A DNA stretch of 64,000 bases, taken from assembly GCA_934163035.1 (NCBI GenBank), contig CAKPJX010000001.1:1-64000 (forward strand), written 5' to 3'. Within the stretch, counting starts at the first letter, position 1. Every line of letters begins with the position of its first letter. A model generated the notes under the pieces. The model had not been told where the DNA came from and made no database searches. It saw nothing but the letters and a program-made list of their open reading frames with translations. Made by a program: the position numbers and the translations under genes. Of the stretch, positions 7,294 through 16,076 are shown piece after piece. This stretch comes from an uncultured Bacilli bacterium. Lineage in GTDB: Bacteria > Bacillota_I > Bacilli_A > RF39 > UBA660.

Positions 7294-8571
7294 ATGTTCA
7301 TTTTTTCTATTACTGACCGAGTCTTTATTTGAAAAGTGTTCATTAACCATGTTCTCTAAGTCATTTGTACTATTACTATTACTTGATGCATTGTTATCAG
7401 CAAGCCTCCTCATTCTTCTCACAAATTCTATTTCTCTATTAATTCCCTCTCCCATTTCATCAAGAACTCCTCCATTTAAGTAACTATCAAGATTATCATC
7501 AATAGAATATACATACCTATAAACAGTTCCCAAGGCCTTTTGTATTGATTCAATAGGTATTCTTTTTTTTGAAACAAACTGTCTACAATCATTACATGAA
7601 TTAATTGAATCAGTCGAATAAATTGTAGGCGAATTAAATTTATTTAAACCTAATAAAAATATAAAATCATCACAATTCATACAAAAGTATCCCAAACTAT
7701 TAAATCCCCAATAATTACTGGAATAGCCTATATCTTTTCTATCCTTTTCTTCCCTATATTCCCTATAATCAGAATCAGAACGTAAATCGCAAACAAAAGA
7801 TCCATCAATCCCATATTTCTTATCATTAATATCTACTAAACTAACAACATGTCCAAAATCTCCATCAACATTAGATAATACCATAGGCTTTGAAGATAAA
7901 TTCATTTTTCTAATAAGTCGTGAAAACAAATCAACATAACCACCACATTTAATTTTATAACCATCAGCGCCATCGCTTAAAATATGCATACTACTACCAT
8001 AAACATTTTTCAAATCAGACCTATTTATAAAAACTCCATCTTGTTCGTACTCCGAATCAGTATTAATAAAATGGGTACACATTACATATGTAGCCAATAT
8101 CTTTTCAAAACTAGATAAATCACTGTTTTTAATATCAGCAGCAAAAATTTCTATTTTTCTATCTATATTCTTGCAATATGATAATGGATAGATTGTATGT
8201 ATTGGAACCATTTTGTCATTTTCATCTGTAGCAAAATAGTCAAGTGTCCTAGCACTTATCATTTCCGGATGTTTAATATCACCATATTTTCCATATAACA
8301 ATTCCTCAACATTTAATTCTTTATTAAAATCAAATTTGTCATTACTAGGTAAAATTATTACATTATTATTAACTTCTTCCATTTCAGTAAGTTCATTAAT
8401 TTGTTCGATTATACGCCTTCCATAGGTAGGGATACTACAAAAGTTAGGTTCCAAAAGAATAACTATTTGTTTATCTCGCAAATCATCCTTTGATAATTCT
8501 ACAACATTATTATCTACACCATCACAATATAAAAATACATAACTATCATTTTTAACATTAACTTGTAACAT
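7285..8571 (-). CDS. Transglutaminase-like (papain-fold) protein
   Basis: This is a 428-aa protein with no signal peptide or membrane segment. A transglutaminase-like catalytic arrangement is visible: Cys209 in KCGGYVDLF, His241 in GHVVSLVDI and Asp256 in KYGIDGSF. The order and spacing fit the Cys-His-Asp triad of the transglutaminase/papain-like fold. Such domains in bacteria act as proteases, amidases or crosslinkers; the substrate here is unknown. About 200 N-terminal residues form a separate uncharacterised region, and a Cys pair (SCNDC) lies near residue 325. It is 9 nt upstream of deoB's stop side with no obvious functional link. Confidence 0.65.
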   Translation of the reverse strand: MLQVNVKNDSYVFLYCDGVDNNVVELSKDDLRDKQIVILLEPNFCSIPTYGRRIIEQINELTEMEEVNNNVIILPSNDKFDFNKELNVEELLYGKYGDIKHPEMISARTLDYFATDENDKMVPIHTIYPLSYCKNIDRKIEIFAADIKNSDLSSFEKILATYVMCTHFINTDSEYEQDGVFINRSDLKNVYGSSMHILSDGADGYKIKCGGYVDLFSRLIRKMNLSSKPMVLSNVDGDFGHVVSLVDINDKKYGIDGSFVCDLRSDSDYREYREEKDRKDIGYSSNYWGFNSLGYFCMNCDDFIFLLGLNKFNSPTIYSTDSINSCNDCRQFVSKKRIPIESIQKALGTVYRYVYSIDDNLDSYLNGGVLDEMGEGINREIEFVRRMRRLADNNASSNSNSTNDLENMVNEHFSNKDSVSNRKNEHKK

Positions 8572-8580
8572 AACACCTCA

Positions 8581-9747
8581 CTACTTTAAATCATCTAATA
8601 TACTGACACCAATTTCAGGAGCTTCAACATCAAAATTATCAGCAATTGTTGCTCCTATATTAGCAAAAGTATCAAAAGGTTGTAAACGACATGGTTCTTT
8701 AAAATTTCTACTATATAATATAACAGGAACATTTTCTCTTGTATGATCATTTCCTCTAAAAGTTGGATCATTACCATGATCCGCTGTAATAATAAGTAAA
8801 TCATCAAGTTCCAATTTATTTAATATCATAGGCATATCTACATCAAGTTCCTCTATAGCCTTAGCATAACCGTTAGCATCTCTAACATGTCCATACAAAC
8901 TATCAAAATCAGCTAAATTTACCATACATAATCCCGTAAAGTTCTTATCCATTATATCAAGAAGTTTATTAACCGCCTCCGAATTATTACTAGCTTTAAT
9001 ATTTTTATTAATTCCTACACCATCAAAAATATCATTTATTTTACCAATACCAATAACATTATAACTATTCTCAACCAGACTATCTAAAATTGTCTTTCTA
9101 GGTGGCTTAACAGCATAATCCTTTCTTCCACTATTAATGAATTTATATTTACCAGGTGTACCATTAAAAGGTCTAGCAATTACACGCCCTACTCTCCACT
9201 CTTCTTTTAAAGTTAGAGCCCTAATTCTCTCACAGTATTGATGAAGTAAAGATATAGGTATTCCATCCTCATGAGCAGCAACCTGTAAATCCGAATCAGC
9301 TGAAGTATATATAATTAAGGCTCCATAATTTGCTTGTCTTTCACCTAATTCTTGAATTATAGAATCATCATTACAGCACTTATTACCAAGCACTCTTCTT
9401 CCAGTAACCTCCTCAATTCCGTTTAAAACATCATATGGGAAACCACTATTAAATGTTTTAAACGGAATATCATTTTTAATACCAACCATTTCATAATGAC
9501 CATTTAATGTATCTTTACCAGCATTTATAGGTTTAGCAATAGTATAATATGCTTCAACATCCCTATCATCTGTCATAGTTAATATATCTAAAAAGCCAAG
9601 CTTTTTAAGATTTGGAACAAATAAATTACATTGTTCATTAATATGTCCCAAAGTATTAGCACCTACATCATTAAAATTAACAGCATCTAAAGTTTCACCA
9701 ACTCCTAGTGAATCTAATACCATCAAAAAAATCCTTTTAAATTTCAT
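8581..9747 (-). CDS. deoB: Phosphopentomutase
   Basis: This 388-aa protein matches DeoB from end to end. The N-terminal metal motif VLDSLGVGE is followed by ANTLGH, the substrate-region STADSDLQVAAHE, and the C-terminal metal cluster ITADHGNDPTFRGNDHTRE. The enzyme interconverts ribose- and deoxyribose-1-phosphate with the 5-phosphates, using Mn2+, for nucleoside salvage. Its ATG overlaps the stop codon of the recombinase gene by one base (TAATG), so the two are coupled. The xerD-deoB order is also seen in other Firmicutes such as Bacillus. Confidence 0.95.
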   Translation of the reverse strand: MKFKRIFLMVLDSLGVGETLDAVNFNDVGANTLGHINEQCNLFVPNLKKLGFLDILTMTDDRDVEAYYTIAKPINAGKDTLNGHYEMVGIKNDIPFKTFNSGFPYDVLNGIEEVTGRRVLGNKCCNDDSIIQELGERQANYGALIIYTSADSDLQVAAHEDGIPISLLHQYCERIRALTLKEEWRVGRVIARPFNGTPGKYKFINSGRKDYAVKPPRKTILDSLVENSYNVIGIGKINDIFDGVGINKNIKASNNSEAVNKLLDIMDKNFTGLCMVNLADFDSLYGHVRDANGYAKAIEELDVDMPMILNKLELDDLLIITADHGNDPTFRGNDHTRENVPVILYSRNFKEPCRLQPFDTFANIGATIADNFDVEAPEIGVSILDDLK

Positions 9748-10649
9748 TAAACAACATCTCCTTTATGACTACGTGGATGAAATTTATTGTAGTCTTCTAT
9801 AATTTTATCATTACTTTTATGAGTATAAATACGTGTAGTAGATATATCAGAATGTCCAAGTAACTCCTGTATACTTCTAAGATCTGCTCCTCTATTTAAT
9901 AAATGAGTAGCAAAAGAGTGCCTTAAAGTATGTGGAGAAACATTCATATCAAGACCTTTTTCTTTTAATAATTGCTTAAGTACCTTAAAAAAACCCTGTC
10001 TTGTAATACCACTACCATGATTATTTAAAAACAATTTATCACAAGACTTCTTTTTCACTAACAACTCTCTTTTATCCAAATACATATTCAAATAATAAAT
10101 ACAATATTCTCCTAGTGGAACAATCCTTTCTTTACTACCCTTTCCCATGACTCTAATAATACAATTAACCTCATCAATATCATTAAGTCTTAAGGAAACA
10201 ACTTCACTCACTCTTAAACCAGTTCCATACATTAATTCTAGCATAGCCTTATTACGATAGTCAAATTCAGTATCAAGTGGAATATCAAGTAATTTATCAA
10301 CATCTTCAATGCTTAAAGAACGTGGTAGGCTTTTCCTAAGTTTTGGCCTTTCAATCCCACTAGCTACATCATCCTTAACAAGCTTTTCCTTTAATAAATA
10401 TTGATGAAAATTCTTAATAACAGTCAAATTATGAGCAATAGTAGTAACTTTCTCAAAAGAATTTCTATCTTTAAGAAAGCCTCTTATATCATCAGCGGTA
10501 ATATCTTCTACATCATCAATACCATTACTTTTTAAATATTCCCAGTAAATATCAAGATCATTTCTATAAGATATCTTAGTCATATTAGAAAGACCCTTTT
10601 CAAATGTACAATAATTAATAAAATCGTCAATTGCAACAATAATCTTAAT
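9747..10649 (-). CDS. xerD: Tyrosine recombinase, XerC/XerD family
   Basis: The protein has an N-terminal core-binding (SAM-like) domain (DDFINYCTFEKGLS...) and a C-terminal catalytic domain. The catalytic residues are visible: Arg in GTGLRVSEV, the HTLRHSFATHLL box, GHSDISTTRIY and the Tyr in RIYTH. Xer proteins resolve chromosome dimers at dif. The start is uncertain. The frame is open to a GTG at 10703, but that region contains promoter-like sequence, and GAGGGTGGT at about 10653-10661 would serve an ATT codon at 10649. Starting there gives about 300 aa, the usual Xer length. The candidate dif lies about 3 kb away. Which of XerC or XerD it is cannot be fixed from this window. Confidence 0.88.
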   Translation of the reverse strand: MKIIVAIDDFINYCTFEKGLSNMTKISYRNDLDIYWEYLKSNGIDDVEDITADDIRGFLKDRNSFEKVTTIAHNLTVIKNFHQYLLKEKLVKDDVASGIERPKLRKSLPRSLSIEDVDKLLDIPLDTEFDYRNKAMLELMYGTGLRVSEVVSLRLNDIDEVNCIIRVMGKGSKERIVPLGEYCIYYLNMYLDKRELLVKKKSCDKLFLNNHGSGITRQGFFKVLKQLLKEKGLDMNVSPHTLRHSFATHLLNRGADLRSIQELLGHSDISTTRIYTHKSNDKIIEDYNKFHPRSHKGDVV

Positions 10650-10763
10650 ATTACCACCCTCTCTAATATAATTGTACCACAAAAAATAAGAAAATAATAA
10701 CACACTATCTATAAATTAATGAATTTAATAGAAAAATTTGATACAATAAAAAAGGTGATTAAC

Positions 10764-11981
10764 ATGAATAAACCTCTAGCAATAAATTTAGCTCCAAATA
10801 GTCTAGATGAAGTTTTAGGACAAACACACTTAATTGGAGAAGATAAAATATTAACTAATTTAGTAAAAAATAAAAAAATATTTTCTATGATCTTATATGG
10901 TAAACCAGGAATTGGTAAAACTAGTATAGCAAATGCCATAGTAAAAGATTTAGATGTTAGATATAGATTTTTAAATGCAACCGTTAATTCTAAGAAAGAT
11001 TTAGATATTGTAATTGAAGAAGCTAAAATGTATGATGGCATAGTTTTAATAATGGATGAAATACATAGACTAAATAAAGATAAACAAGATATCCTTCTTC
11101 CATGTCTAGAAAGTGGCTTAATAACATTAATTGGAATGACTACTAGTAATCCATATCACGCTATTAATCCAGCTATTAGAAGTAGATGTCAGTTATTCGA
11201 GTTAAAGGAATTAGATACAACTGATATAGTAAAAGGTCTTAAAAGAGCCATTAAAAGCCCATATTTGCCAAATATTAAGACAGATGATAAAACACTAGAC
11301 TATATAGCAAAACTCGCTGGAACAGACCTAAGATTTGCTTATAATCTATTAGAAGTAGCATATTACTCAACTGATAATCAAGAGGTAACTGTTGATATAG
11401 TTAAAAAAATAAATAATAAACCCGTTTTCTTCTCAGATAAAAATGGTGATGGTCATTATGATGTATTAAGTGCTCTTCAAAAATCAATTCGTGGAAGTGA
11501 TGTTGATGCTGCTCTACACTATCTAGCAAGATTAATAGTAGAAGGAGATCTAGATTCCATATATAGAAGAATGACCGTAATTGCTTATGAAGATATTGGC
11601 TTAGCTAATCCAGCTATAGGTCCAAGAGTAGATGCTGCGATAAATGCTGCCGAAAGAGTGGGCCTACCAGAAGCTAGAATTCCACTAGGTACTATAGTTA
11701 CCGAAATGGCTCTATCCCCTAAAAGTAATACTGCCCATGTTGCCCTAGACAAAGCCATTGAAGATATAGAAAATGGTAATGTTGGAACAGTACCAGATCA
11801 TATCAAAACAGATTCAACTACTTACAAATACCCTCATGACTATAAAGGGGCCTATGTTGTTCAGCAATATCTCCCTAATAAACTTAAAAATAAAAAATAC
11901 TATATCCCAAAAGATATAGGCTATGAAAAACAAATAAAAGAAATATATAATAGACTAGAACAGTTAAAAAAACAAAAATAG
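10764..11981 (+). CDS. rarA: Replication-associated recombination protein A (AAA+ ATPase)
   Basis: This is a RarA/MgsA/WRNIP1-family ATPase of 405 aa. Walker A is GKPGIGKTS, Walker B is IVLIMDEIHR, sensor 1 is GMTTSNP, and a C-terminal tetramerisation/helical domain contains the conserved YEDIGLANP region. RarA acts at stalled replication forks and gaps. I chose the ATG at 10764, preceded by AAAGGTGAT, over an upstream in-frame ATG at 10719 with no ribosome binding site. The gene is divergent from xer and shares a short promoter region with it. Confidence 0.95.
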   Translation: MNKPLAINLAPNSLDEVLGQTHLIGEDKILTNLVKNKKIFSMILYGKPGIGKTSIANAIVKDLDVRYRFLNATVNSKKDLDIVIEEAKMYDGIVLIMDEIHRLNKDKQDILLPCLESGLITLIGMTTSNPYHAINPAIRSRCQLFELKELDTTDIVKGLKRAIKSPYLPNIKTDDKTLDYIAKLAGTDLRFAYNLLEVAYYSTDNQEVTVDIVKKINNKPVFFSDKNGDGHYDVLSALQKSIRGSDVDAALHYLARLIVEGDLDSIYRRMTVIAYEDIGLANPAIGPRVDAAINAAERVGLPEARIPLGTIVTEMALSPKSNTAHVALDKAIEDIENGNVGTVPDHIKTDSTTYKYPHDYKGAYVVQQYLPNKLKNKKYYIPKDIGYEKQIKEIYNRLEQLKKQK

Positions 11982-12000
11982 TACCAACGTACTATTTTTT
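11974..12000. terminator. Bidirectional terminator rarA / pseudouridine synthase
   Basis: An 11-bp perfect stem, AAAAATAGTAC with GTACTATTTTT, closes a CAAC loop between two convergent genes. Both strands end in T runs, so it serves both. Confidence 0.9.
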
Positions 12001-12696
12001 ACTTTGTATTTTTTCTAATTCTTCATCAGTTGCCTCTCTCATCTCTCCAACACCTAAGTCATCAGGTAAATATAACTCTCCCATACAAACTCTATGAAGT
12101 TTTACTACTTTAGCTCCAAAACAACCAAACATTCTCTTAATTTGATGATATCTTCCTTCAGTAAGAGTAACTAATGAACTATACTCACCAGTCTTTTCTA
12201 ATAGTGCACTTTTACACTCTCCATCATTTAATTTAACACCATTTTTAAATCCAATAATCATATCCTCACTAATAGGAATATCGATCACAACTTCATACAC
12301 TTTTTTAATATGTTTTTTAGGAGACAATATATTATGAGAAAAAAAGCCATCATCCGTAATAAGCATAAGCCCCGTAGTATTCTTATCAAGCCTTCCAGCT
12401 GGAAACAATGTTTTAGTCTTATATTTATCAGGAATAAGATCAATTACTGTCTTATCCTCATTTAAACTAGTAGTAGAAACATAACCCTTAGGCTTATTTA
12501 ATAATAAATAAAAATGCTTATTTATACTAACTTTTTCCCCATTAATTTTAATTATAATAGCTTCATCATTATACTTTTCTTCCGGTCTTTTAACTATTCT
12601 ATCATTAACTAAAACTAATCCCTTAGAAATTAACTTTTTAATTTCCTTTCTACTATAGTTGGTCTGTTCTGACAATATTTTATCTATTCTTTTCAA
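11992..12696 (-). CDS. RNA pseudouridine synthase, RsuA/RluB family
   Basis: An N-terminal S4 RNA-binding domain at about residues 1-45 is followed by a pseudouridine synthase domain. The catalytic motif is AGRLDKNTTGLML with the essential Asp, and the RYHQIKRMFG box follows. Members modify 16S U516 (RsuA) or 23S sites (RluB); which one applies here is not clear. The start is TTG at 12696, supported by AGGGTGA, which overlaps the end of the upstream tlyA frame. Confidence 0.9.
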   Translation of the reverse strand: MKRIDKILSEQTNYSRKEIKKLISKGLVLVNDRIVKRPEEKYNDEAIIIKINGEKVSINKHFYLLLNKPKGYVSTTSLNEDKTVIDLIPDKYKTKTLFPAGRLDKNTTGLMLITDDGFFSHNILSPKKHIKKVYEVVIDIPISEDMIIGFKNGVKLNDGECKSALLEKTGEYSSLVTLTEGRYHQIKRMFGCFGAKVVKLHRVCMGELYLPDDLGVGEMREATDEELEKIQSKK

Positions 12697-12702
12697 ATAA
12701 CT

Positions 12703-13497
12703 TCACCCTCTATTACTAAAACCTAAATTAACAATTTTCCTAATATCAATAAAAGTATTACTATTAATTTTATTAGATAAATAAACTAAATACTCAATAT
12801 TACCATCTCCCCCTCTTATAGGAGAAAAAGTCAAATCTTTTATATAAAAACCTAAACTATTAAAATATTTAACTAATGAATTAATAATATCAATATGAAT
12901 ATTTTTATTTAAAATAATACCCTTATATTTAGTTGCAATATCTCTACCACATTCAAATTGCGGTTTAATTAAAAAGACTAAATCTACTTTAATATCTTCT
13001 TTATATATCTTATATACAATTGGTTTTAAAGATATAAATGATACATCGCATACTATAATATCTATATCTTTAAAATACTTACTATCAAAATCCTTAAAAT
13101 TAGTATTTTCATATAATTTAATACGCTTATCATTTCTTAATGATTCATGTAATAAATTAGTACCTACATCTACTGCTATAACAGATAAAGCTCCATTCTG
13201 TAGAGCACAATCACAAAAACCTCCAGTACTAGAACCAATATCCATTACTTTTAATCCTAATAAATCAATTTTAAATTCATTAATAGCTTTTTCTAATTTA
13301 AATCCCCCTCTTGATACATATTTAAATTTATTGTTTTCTATAACTGTAATCTTTGTATCATCAGATACTTCAAAACTACTTTTAGAAATAACTACATCAT
13401 CACATAAAACTAAAGAAGAGTTAATTAACTCCTGAGCCTTGGTTCTAGAAGGTGCTAAACCTCTTGTAACTATTTCTTTATCTAATCTATTTTTCAT
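12703..13497 (-). CDS. tlyA: TlyA-family rRNA 2'-O-methyltransferase
   Basis: The 264-aa product has an N-terminal S4 domain (KNRLDKEIVTRGLAPSRTKA) and an FtsJ/RrmJ-like methyltransferase domain. The SAM motif is DIGSSTGGFCDCAL, and conserved VCDVSFISL and IKPQFE segments carry the catalytic Asp and Lys. TlyA proteins 2'-O-methylate rRNA; some were named haemolysins. It ends in TGA and is followed at once by a pseudouridine synthase gene, so the pair forms an rRNA-modification operon. Confidence 0.9.
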   Translation of the reverse strand: MKNRLDKEIVTRGLAPSRTKAQELINSSLVLCDDVVISKSSFEVSDDTKITVIENNKFKYVSRGGFKLEKAINEFKIDLLGLKVMDIGSSTGGFCDCALQNGALSVIAVDVGTNLLHESLRNDKRIKLYENTNFKDFDSKYFKDIDIIVCDVSFISLKPIVYKIYKEDIKVDLVFLIKPQFECGRDIATKYKGIILNKNIHIDIINSLVKYFNSLGFYIKDLTFSPIRGGDGNIEYLVYLSNKINSNTFIDIRKIVNLGFSNRG

Positions 13498-13543
13498 AGC
13501 TAATCACCACAAAAAAATTATACCATATAAAATAATAATTAAA

Positions 13544-13569
13544 AATTAAAAGAGTGAAAAACTCACTCT
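13544..13569 (-). terminator. Terminator after lemA
   Basis: An AGAGTGA / TCACTCT stem is followed on the - strand by a T-rich run. It ends the DUF3137-lemA transcript. Confidence 0.75.
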
Positions 13570-13590
13570 CTATATTAATTAATAAATTAA

Positions 13591-14133
13591 TTAAAATTCC
13601 ATCTTTATATCTTCCTTTTTAGCTTCATCTGCTACAAAGAAATCTTTTTTTGCTAGTCCTTTCATACCAGCTATTATACTAGTAGGGAAAGAAACAATCA
13701 TTTGATTATAAGATGAAATATTAGCATTATATAGACGTCTAGCTGCCTGTAAATGCTCCTCAACATCACTAACTGATAATTGTAAAGTCTTAAAATTTTC
13801 ACTAGACTTTAATTCAGGATAAGCCTCAGCTATAACATTTATCTTTCCAAAAGCTTCAGACATTTTATTATTAGCTTCACTTTTTTCAGCCATAGTCATG
13901 TCTTTTCTAAGGTTAATAGTCTCAAATAAAGTCTCTTTTTCATGTTTAGCATATCCCTTAGTTATATCAAGCATCTTAGTTAAAACATCATACCTCTTAG
14001 TTAAAGCTACATCAATACCAGAATTAGCTTCATCAATCTTTACAATTGCTTTATTTAAAGCATTAGAAGTAGATACAAACCAAATAAGTATTATTAAAAT
14101 AAGCACCACTGTGATAACAATTGCCACTGTCAT
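13591..14133 (-). CDS. lemA: LemA family protein
   Basis: This 180-aa protein has an N-terminal transmembrane helix (about residues 3-19) followed by a helical-bundle domain with the LemA core: NALNKAIVKIDEANSGIDVALTKR..., an EAYPELKS motif, and an AARRLYNANISSYN motif. LemA proteins are widespread membrane proteins of uncertain function. It lies 3 nt after a DUF3137 gene; the pairing of these two families recurs in bacteria. Confidence 0.92.
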   Translation of the reverse strand: MTVAIVITVVLILIILIWFVSTSNALNKAIVKIDEANSGIDVALTKRYDVLTKMLDITKGYAKHEKETLFETINLRKDMTMAEKSEANNKMSEAFGKINVIAEAYPELKSSENFKTLQLSVSDVEEHLQAARRLYNANISSYNQMIVSFPTSIIAGMKGLAKKDFFVADEAKKEDIKMEF

Positions 14134-14136
14134 TAA

Positions 14137-15060
14137 CTACACCCCCTTTCGAAACAAATCATTGTCTAATTCTAACTCATCAACAAACATTGTAATTTTA
14201 CTAACATCTGTTGACATTCTATTCATTATCTCTTCTTCATTTATCTTAGAAAAACAACTTTCTGGTTCAAACGAATCAGAGCCATCATGAATACCAACAT
14301 GTAATTGATTATTGCAAAAGCCTAGAAATAATTTTCCCTTATTAGCAGCTTCTAATCTCTTAATTTTTTCCATTAAAGAAGGCGTTATAATGAAAAATGC
14401 ATCATGAGGATCTTGAGCATACACCCTAAACTTTTTATTAAATTCCTCTGACTCCATCTTAACTTTTTGATACTTAGATTTACCAAACAAAGTATTAGCT
14501 TGATTTCCACTAAACCCTTTTTCACAGACTTCTACGTTAGCCTTAAAAGTTTTATTAAAATCAAAAATCATCCATCTACCCTGAAAAATAGTAACATAAT
14601 ATGTAGTAGTATGACCATCAGAATCAGTTGATTCATGTTCTTCCTCAATATGAACATCTGATTGCATAAAATTAATATTTTTATATTTACCAAGAATAAG
14701 ATCATTAGTAGTATACCTATCCCCTGTATACATCATACCAGTTCCAGAAATAACATCCTCCGGTATTCCCCTATCTGGATTATACTGTAAATCAGTAAAT
14801 ATTTTTTCTAAAGTCCTCTTTACAAAGTAATTTTTAAAATTATCCACATAACTCTTCTTAGGACCAGATATAATAACAGCTGATGTGATCGCAATAATAA
14901 CAAGGTCAATAATAAATATTGCCATTAAATCCATTTCAAACTGAAAAGTGTTCCTAACAAAAATAGAGACTAAAACTATTGCTATTCCAACAGCAATAGA
15001 TATTAAAGATCTATTTCTATATTTGATTCTAGAGTTTTCTAACTCATCAAAACTAACCAT
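14137..15060 (-). CDS. DUF3137 domain membrane protein
   Basis: The protein has about 307 aa. Two closely spaced transmembrane helices lie at about residues 20-60, followed by a soluble domain with an FQGRWMIFDFNK motif typical of DUF3137. I chose the ATG at 15060 because GGTGAGG precedes it; an upstream TTG is unlikely. Its partnership with lemA (3-nt gap) suggests a shared membrane role, but no activity is known. Confidence 0.82.
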   Translation of the reverse strand: MVSFDELENSRIKYRNRSLISIAVGIAIVLVSIFVRNTFQFEMDLMAIFIIDLVIIAITSAVIISGPKKSYVDNFKNYFVKRTLEKIFTDLQYNPDRGIPEDVISGTGMMYTGDRYTTNDLILGKYKNINFMQSDVHIEEEHESTDSDGHTTTYYVTIFQGRWMIFDFNKTFKANVEVCEKGFSGNQANTLFGKSKYQKVKMESEEFNKKFRVYAQDPHDAFFIITPSLMEKIKRLEAANKGKLFLGFCNNQLHVGIHDGSDSFEPESCFSKINEEEIMNRMSTDVSKITMFVDELELDNDLFRKGV

Positions 15061-15113
15061 ATTCCTCACCAATATCAGTTTATCATATTTTAAATAAGAA
15101 AAGAACTACAAGC

Positions 15114-15148
15114 AAAAAAAACATGTAAAATTTTTCTACTTTACATGT
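15114..15148 (-). terminator. Terminator of the alaS-holA operon
   Basis: A 9-bp perfect stem (ACATGTAAA with TTTACATGT) is followed by eight T residues on the - strand. The stem begins inside the holA stop region. Confidence 0.9.
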
Positions 15149-16076
15149 TCAATATAAATAGTTGTAATAAAAAGACAGGATCAGCAATAGAAGTTTTAAT
15201 TTTAAGATCAATATCAGAAAGCTTTATAAATACATCAAGTATTTCACTCTTACTATAAAACTTTGTTACTTCTCTTACTTTTTTTATTCTGTATGATGAT
15301 TTTTCTCCTAACTTTTTAGCGATCTCATCATTATCAAGTCCATCTTTAGAAAGAACTTTAATTTGATACATAAGTCTAAATTGACTCTCTAAAAGACCAA
15401 TTATCGATAATGGCTCAAATTGATATTCTAATAACTCATTGTAAGTCTTAAGTGCCCCATGTTTATCCTTTTCTGCCATAAGTCTAATTAGTGAGAAAGA
15501 TAACTCATTAAGCTGTGATAATTTCTTAGTAACTAAACTATTAACATCATCTTTAGTAATAAATTTATCATCTATTTTAAAGCATTTAAGTTTTAAACAT
15601 TCATTGTATATCTTACTAATATCATTCTGACATAGATCACTTATTAACCTAACTACCCCAACCTCTAATTTATAAGATGTTAATTGTTCTTTTATAAAAC
15701 TTTCCGCATCAATATCCATTTTTTGATAAGACATAATTTTCTTTAAATCTTTATAGATTTTTTTACGATCATCTATCTTATTACACACAATAAATAATAA
15801 ATTATCTTTAGATGGACTTTTTAAATATTTAAATAAATGATCTATACTATCTAAATTATCATCAAATTTTAAATTATCAAAATTAGATATTACTATAACC
15901 TTTTTATCTTGAAAAAAACCATAAGTATCTAAATCTTCTAAAGCATTATCTAAAGGTACACTATCCATATCATAATTATTAATAGGTATTGAGTTAAATT
16001 TTTCTGTTGTAATAATTTTTGAAATGATATTAGTAACAGTTAAATGATCACTTCCCTCTAATAAATAACTATTCAT
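15141..16076 (-). CDS. holA: DNA polymerase III delta subunit
   Basis: This 311-aa protein follows the HolA pattern: an N-terminal YLLEGSD segment, the KKVIVISNFDNL strand, and a C-terminal helical collar domain (QFRLMYQIKVL and KIKTSIADP near the end). Delta opens the sliding clamp within the clamp-loader complex. Its ATG overlaps the end of alaS by 8 nt, so expression is coupled to the T-box-controlled alaS operon. That placement is unusual; holA more often sits near comEC and rpsT. Confidence 0.9.
   Translation of the reverse strand: MNSYLLEGSDHLTVTNIISKIITTEKFNSIPINNYDMDSVPLDNALEDLDTYGFFQDKKVIVISNFDNLKFDDNLDSIDHLFKYLKSPSKDNLLFIVCNKIDDRKKIYKDLKKIMSYQKMDIDAESFIKEQLTSYKLEVGVVRLISDLCQNDISKIYNECLKLKCFKIDDKFITKDDVNSLVTKKLSQLNELSFSLIRLMAEKDKHGALKTYNELLEYQFEPLSIIGLLESQFRLMYQIKVLSKDGLDNDEIAKKLGEKSSYRIKKVREVTKFYSKSEILDVFIKLSDIDLKIKTSIADPVFLLQLFILNM

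Noticed and set aside
10650..10703. GTG at 10703 as the start of the Xer gene
   Set aside because: It adds a hydrophobic stretch not found in Xer proteins and overlaps promoter-like sequence; it is left as an alternative only.
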